A DNA stretch of 64,000 nt, taken from positions 9,693,598 through 9,757,597 of the forward strand of contig OX344756.2 in the NCBI GenBank assembly GCA_947034885.2, read 5' to 3'. A program made the translations under genes and the position numbers. The DNA comes from Thuidium tamariscinum. Its lineage: Eukaryota; Streptophyta; Bryopsida; Hypnales; Thuidiaceae. The notes under the pieces are model-generated. The model had not been told where the DNA came from and did not search any database. It saw only the letters and a program-made list of their open reading frames with translations. The number at the start of each line of letters is the position of its first letter. Within the stretch, counting starts at the first letter, position 1. Below are positions 59,470 through 64,000 of this stretch, one piece after another.

Positions 59470-60513
59470 TTATTTCTTAGAATTCAAAGCAGCACCGAGC
59501 TTCTTTTGAAGTTGCTCAACTGTAAGCCTCGGAGAAAATCTTGGTATGATATCCTGCGCACATGACGGAATTATTGTGATTGCTAGCCAAACAGCATTCC
59601 GATGACAGTAGCAGCAGACGGGATTGGCGCCCAAAGGGTCAGAAGTTCAGAGCAAAACAGCAGATGCATCCTACAGACGCCAGACCTAACTAAGCTGGTC
59701 AGCTGGAATCCTGAGGATTATGAATTACATTGTCGGAGGAACTGTACCTCTGAATCGTCCGCTCTCAGGCGCGCTAAGACAGGGATTTCGTACTGATACG
59801 CGTTTTCCCATCTTTCATTGGTAGTAATATCCCTTACCTACATCAGTACACCAAGGTGTAAATTAAAACCATTCTGTGATTCAGAATTTATGAAGAAAGT
59901 TCAGCATAGCCAGGTCACAACGTCACAACTTCTCTAGTCGAGACTTCCTGTCCCTCCTAAAATCCCTTTTCCACCCTCTCAACGAAAATGTCTAAAACAA
60001 TCCATGTGGGCACACGGTGTTATCAAACATACCGTAGGTTCCACTTCGTCGAAGAAAAATGTAAGGTTGTCAGATAGTTACCTCCAATTCAACATCTGAT
60101 AAATCGAGATCGCCTCCTAACATGAATGCAAGCTGCAGTTTGTCCTTCAAAGCGTCGCAGAGGCAACAGCCTGGCTTACTATAAAGTACCAACTTCCTCC
60201 TTTCCGTTTGCTCAGTGTCACTCCGTTCCTTGAACAGCATATCCTCATCTGAACTGCCACTAACCACACTGTATCCAGGATTCTTAGTAGAGAACCACCT
60301 GTCACTAAAGGCCCTTGAAATCCGAGAAGCTGGGAAAACCGAGGTAGGAACTTCATTCCCCCGCGAATTTGATCGAAATTCTTTAACTCTCAATGACTGC
60401 GCCCTTGCAGCAGGCGCGCATGCTTTAAAACTGCAAGAAACCCTAAACAGAGAAGCATGTGGTCTAATGCAAAATTTAGACAACTGTAGCCCGAATTCTG
60501 TGCTCAAGTACAT
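59470..60513 (-). CDS. Glutaredoxin-like protein (DUF836 type), probably organelle-targeted
   Basis: The fold is thioredoxin-like, with a glutaredoxin-type active site that reduces disulfides or binds glutathione; the substrate is unknown. Three minus-strand exons, 60513-60082, 59837-59748 and 59553-59470, join in phase 0 to give 201 residues. The conserved part starts 'KLVLYSKPGCCLCDALKDKL' with Cys116 and Cys119 in a CxxC arrangement. It continues 'VRDITTNERW' and 'YEIPVLARL', the family's cis-Pro region, and ends 'IPRFSPRLTVEQLQKKL', as in DUF836 proteins. The first 105 residues are rich in Ser, Arg and Ala with few acidic residues up to about residue 50, as expected of a plastid or mitochondrial transit peptide. 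The start is the first ATG of the frame. Head to head with the gene at 61225. Confidence 0.85.
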
Positions 60514-61224
60514 CTTCAATCTACGAACGATTGTAAATTCCTCTCCACAACTCAAAAACACAGAATCGCAAACAATAGGCGTACTTTCCAAATATAGCTA
60601 TTGAAACATGCAAACCACAGTTTTATTCACAACATGAAATTCAACTCTGCATTCACCACGAATGGTCTTGAATGAACGAACATTCGCGACAATAGCTCTC
60701 CGCAAACACGCGGAAATTCAGTCTCTAAAACCTAAATCCAAACCAGAGTAAACCTCACAGTTTCCAAACCCTCGGGTCTCCAAATCATTGAAATGATAAA
60801 CCCTAATACGTAAGAAAATAAGAAAATAGAAAGAAAAGAATCGAAACAAGAAAGACATTTCTGACAGGGCAAAGAGGCAGTGCGAACCAATCATAACGGA
60901 TTCCGAACCGGCGAAGCCACCGGGTTCGGGGCCTCAGGTTGGAACCGTACCTATGAGTGAAGGGTGGTTCGGGACTGAGGCTGATCCCGATCACGTGGCA
61001 GAGGCTGTTGGCATTTCTTGAACGACAACAGCAGCATGTCCCCAGCCTGCTTCCCATTGCGAGACTCCTGATTGTCGATGTGCGTGAAGCATTCGACGGA
61101 TTCTGAATGCGGTGAATTTTGATCTACTGCAGTGGGAGTCCGTCAATTATAAGTGCCGAGGATGTGTTATTGAGATTCTCATTGTCACTGCTGCTGTGGA
61201 GAGGGGTAATTCGCAGGGGGAGCG
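60514..61224. promoter_or_regulatory. Shared upstream region of two divergent genes
   Basis: About 711 bp separate the start codons of the minus-strand glutaredoxin-like gene and the plus-strand RS-protein gene. The strings 'ccctaaat'/'aaccctaa' near 60728-60805 are telobox-like motifs, common upstream of plant housekeeping genes. No TATA box seen on either side. Bidirectional use is inferred from spacing only. Confidence 0.5.
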
Positions 61225-64000
61225 ATGGCGGGGCGTGGAATGGCGCTCACGCGCCCCGCATGGATGAAGCACGCGGAGGAGGCCAAAGTGAAGGACGAGG
61301 AGGAGAAGGCTGCGGCAGCTCGCGCGGCGTTCGACGCTACGTTTCGGGATGTGGAGGGGCAGGTCGTTGCGCCACCGGGCGGGGCCATGGAGCTCGACTC
61401 GGACAGCGATGGCGAGGAGGTCGACCGACTGGCGAAGAAACCCATCGGGCCGGTGGATCCCGGAAAATGTACGGCTGCGGGCACCGGAGTGGGTGGTGGT
61501 GCGGCCGGTGCTGCGGCGTCGTTCGTGGTGGTGACCAAGGATCCCGACGGGCGTCGCATTCCGCATGGCGGAGCGCATATTAGGGTTAGGGTTACTCCCG
61601 GCGCAGGCGTGGGCGGGGTGGAGCAGGATGCGGTGGTGAAGGACCACGCAGATGGCACTTACACGGCGACGTACGCGGTGGCGAAGCGCGGGGACTACAT
61701 GGTGAGCGTGGAGTGTAACGGACACCCGATCTCCGGGAGTCCGTTTCCGGTATTCTTCAGCGGCGGGACCATGCCCCTCGGCGTCGGTTTGATCCCCACG
61801 TCGACTCCGATGCTGGGGGCTTCTCCGTTCCTGGGCGTAGGTCAGCCCATGAGCCCGTTCAGTGTGCAGGGCATGTTTTCAGGTATGTTGGGGCTGCTTC
61901 CTGGGTTTGTGACGGGGCCCTCGGGCGGGGCCGTCCTTCCGGGGCTTGGGGCTGCTTTAGGGGAGGTTTGCCGAGATTATTTGAATGGACGGTGTGGTAG
62001 ACCAGATTGCAAATACAATCACCCTGCTCAGAATCAATTGATGGCCGCCTTGGCAGCAGGGAGCACCATGGGAGGATTGAGCCAGATGCCGATGGCTCCA
62101 TCAGCTGCCGCGATGGCCGCCGCGCAGAGCATTGCTGCGGCGAACGCTTTCCAAGCGGCGCAGGCGGCTCAACAGCAGCAGCAACAGCAAGCAGGTGTGT
62201 GTGTGTGTGTGTGTGTGTGAGCTATCGAGTGAGTCTGTCCCATGCATTGTCTGTGCCTGCGGGCTTGATCAAATTCTTAGATTTTGTAGGCATCTTTGAT
62301 GATCGGTATGAATGAGCTGATGAGTGAGAGAACAAATTACCAGGAGACGCCGGTAGGCTGTCAATAGTTATTGGATGAGATTAAACCATACATGGTGCTC
62401 GTTTCTTGTAAACTGCATCTGTTCCAGCATCGCAGTTGTAAAGTACTTAGGTCTTTGGGCTTCGAAACAGTGATTGGGATTATCTTTTACTGGCATACTC
62501 TGATCTGTTCAGAACTCGTTAGGGTATGGACTGTGTCGAAGAGATTCCTAGCGGATGTGTGCCGTCTGCACTGTTTTGAGTCGACTTGATTTCACGAAGC
62601 TAGTAATTTCTGATGCCATCTAGGTTATCCCTTTTCACGATTCATGCTGAATAGAGTGTCGGTCTTTCAGGGCTTTGTGAGTACGTCTTTTGCAGATGAG
62701 TGTTTCAGACGAGTTGCAAGCGATCGTTCCTCAGTATGTACTGCCCTGTTAAACCCATTCTTGTGAACATCCTTCACCTTATCTCATCGGCACTAGATCT
62801 ATTTGCTTCTACTGATTTCATTGATTTCTAGTCATGCAATGATGCACGTGTATGGGCTTCACCATGCTCAATGCAGCATACGTCTGGGTTTTGGTGGTGT
62901 GTTGCAGTACTGTATGCTGTGCACTGAAAGTCATCTTTACTCACTTTTGCTGTGGAATAATCTAGGTCACGAGGGCGGGGAAGGAAAAGATGAGGAGGAG
63001 GATAACCACGAGCCAATCTGCACCGTCCATGTGACGAACCTGAACCCCATCCTGACTGCCGACCAGCTGCAGCAGCTGTTCAACTATTGTGGAACGGTTG
63101 TGGATTGTAGCATGTCGGAATCCAAAACGTCGGCTTATGTGGAGTACTCTAAACCAGAAGGTGCGAAAGCCGGGCTGGCTCTGAACGACATGCCAGTGGG
63201 AGGACAGAAGCTGAAAGTGGAGTTGAAAAGAAAACCACGGTCCGGCAAGCAGGGGTCCGGCAATGGGTCCGGCATTAACGGAATAGGTCCGCCTCAGCTG
63301 CCCATGATGATGCAACAAGCTGTGGTGATGCAGCAGATGCAATTCCAGCAGGCCCTGTATATGCAGCAGGCCATGGCGACGCAGCAAGCGGCCGCTCGGG
63401 CGGCCACCGTGAAGTCCGCAGCCGAGATGGCCTCTGCTCGAGCGGCCGAGATTTCCAAACGGTTGGCCGGTCCCAACGACGGGGTGGAGGGAGCCGTCGC
63501 AGCCGTAACAGGCAAAGCCAGTCCGAGGTGGGTCTCGCTTTTTTCGTCGAGCAGTGTATCGATATGTGAGCTGGCAAGAGCACGTGTCCATGAACTATGC
63601 AGCACGTAGGGCACAGGATAGGTTGAAATGCCCCATCGGGCAACGCATTTTGAGAAGTCTAGAAATTACTCCCGAAGTCTCTACTCCGATGGACCTTGAC
63701 ATGTTTCATTTGTAGACATTCGTGGTAGCTGCATGAATGGGCGACCCTGGTTAGAATGATACTTTGGCCATTGTCGACAGCTTTTCGTGTACACGTAATT
63801 TTATGCGCTGTGTGTATAAGAACGCGTTTCTAATGGTTTCGATGCTCGCTTGCTGATGGCCAAGTGCGATCTTTGTTTGTGCAGGGCCCGGTCGAAATCG
63901 AAGTCTCGATCGCCTTCTGCGAGGTTTCGTCGAGATCGTCGTTCTCGGTCAGGTACTCCGGCTCGCCTGCGTCGTCGTCGGTCCCTGTCCAGATCGAGGG
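61225..64000 (+). CDS. Filamin-repeat, CCCH-finger, RRM and RS-domain protein (predicted splicing factor), partial
   Basis: Exons 61225-62194, 62966-63527 and 63885 onward; the gene runs off the window. Domains in order: an acidic/Ala-rich N-terminus, a filamin/ABP280-type immunoglobulin repeat (about residues 98-178, with 'DGTYTATYAV' and 'GSPFPV'), and a CCCH finger (Cys249, Cys257, Cys262, His266; C-X7-C-X4-C-X3-H). Next come a Gln-rich run, an RRM (about 342-415; RNP2 'VHVTNL', RNP1-like 'SAYVEY'), a Gln/Met/Ala-rich linker and the start of an RS domain. RS plus RRM proteins act in pre-mRNA splicing in the nucleus. A plant RRM protein family with a filamin-like repeat is known; assignment to a specific Arabidopsis gene is not made. 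The first donor lies at the head of a GT microsatellite. Confidence 0.85.
62195..62219 (+). repeat. GT microsatellite forming the 5' splice site of intron 1
   Basis: An unbroken (GT)12-G run begins exactly at the first base of the intron, so the donor is CAG/GTGTGT and every second base offers another GT. Reading through gives a few Cys-Val codons and then a stop at 62218-62220. Confidence 0.85.

Noticed and set aside
61147..61725. Minus-strand frames of 192 and 157 residues over the RS-protein first exon
   Set aside because: Antisense shadows of a GC-rich exon whose plus frame has clear domains.
1..64000. CRISPR arrays, tRNA or rRNA genes and bacterial-type operons
   Set aside because: None seen. 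Repeats are transposon-type, coding genes have spliceosomal introns, and no cloverleaf-forming tRNA sequence was recognised by eye. A tRNA scan would settle the last point.

Overview
This window is nuclear DNA of a land plant. A 297-residue ALOG-family protein, a Cu/Zn superoxide dismutase gene of seven exons, GT-AG introns and plant-type LTR retrotransposons all point there. Genes are few and lie as GC-richer islands in very AT-rich DNA full of small transposons. A non-seed plant (bryophyte, lycophyte or fern) fits this gene-poor, repeat-dense layout, but that is inference and no species can be named.

Layout. Positions 1-14,590 hold no gene I can support, but do hold many short inverted-repeat elements. 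A GC-richer block at 14,600-20,700 carries the ALOG gene (CDS 17271-18164) with a long leader. Positions 21,000-32,400 are repeat-rich and include a nest of transposons at 23.8-26.5 kb. Positions 32,448-43,301 are one nested LTR complex: a non-autonomous gag-protease LTR element read on the minus strand is split by a Ty1/copia element (33560-39073). The copia element was itself hit by a CACTA-like MITE and carries an antisense piece of an OSB-like organellar ssDNA-binding protein gene. One LTR of the outer element was hit by a TTAA-flanked transposon. Two large fold-back elements lie at 43.6-44.5 kb and 50.9-52.3 kb, on either side of the superoxide dismutase gene (47802-50039). Positions 52,317-55,650 show nothing. 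The right end is the gene-rich part: a Cmc1-like twin CX9C protein gene (55893-57595, plus), a DUF836/glutaredoxin-like protein gene (59470-60513, minus) and, head to head with it, a gene for a filamin-repeat + CCCH + RRM + RS protein (61225 to beyond the window end).

How the parts relate. The five host genes do not form a cluster with a common task. Three have redox or organelle links: superoxide dismutase, the Cmc1-like copper/COX assembly factor and the glutaredoxin-like protein. The others are a developmental DNA-binding protein (ALOG) and a predicted splicing factor. The glutaredoxin-like and splicing-factor genes share an intergenic region of about 0.7 kb that may act as a bidirectional promoter.

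The most unusual content is the transposon layer. A family of elements ending CCCCTAAAGG...CCTTTAGGGG is flanked by TTAA, and one insertion can be checked against its own empty site because it sits in one of a pair of LTRs. There is also a palindrome-of-palindromes fold-back, a fold-back with tandemly repeated arms, and a hAT-type MITE pair with perfect 8-bp target duplications.
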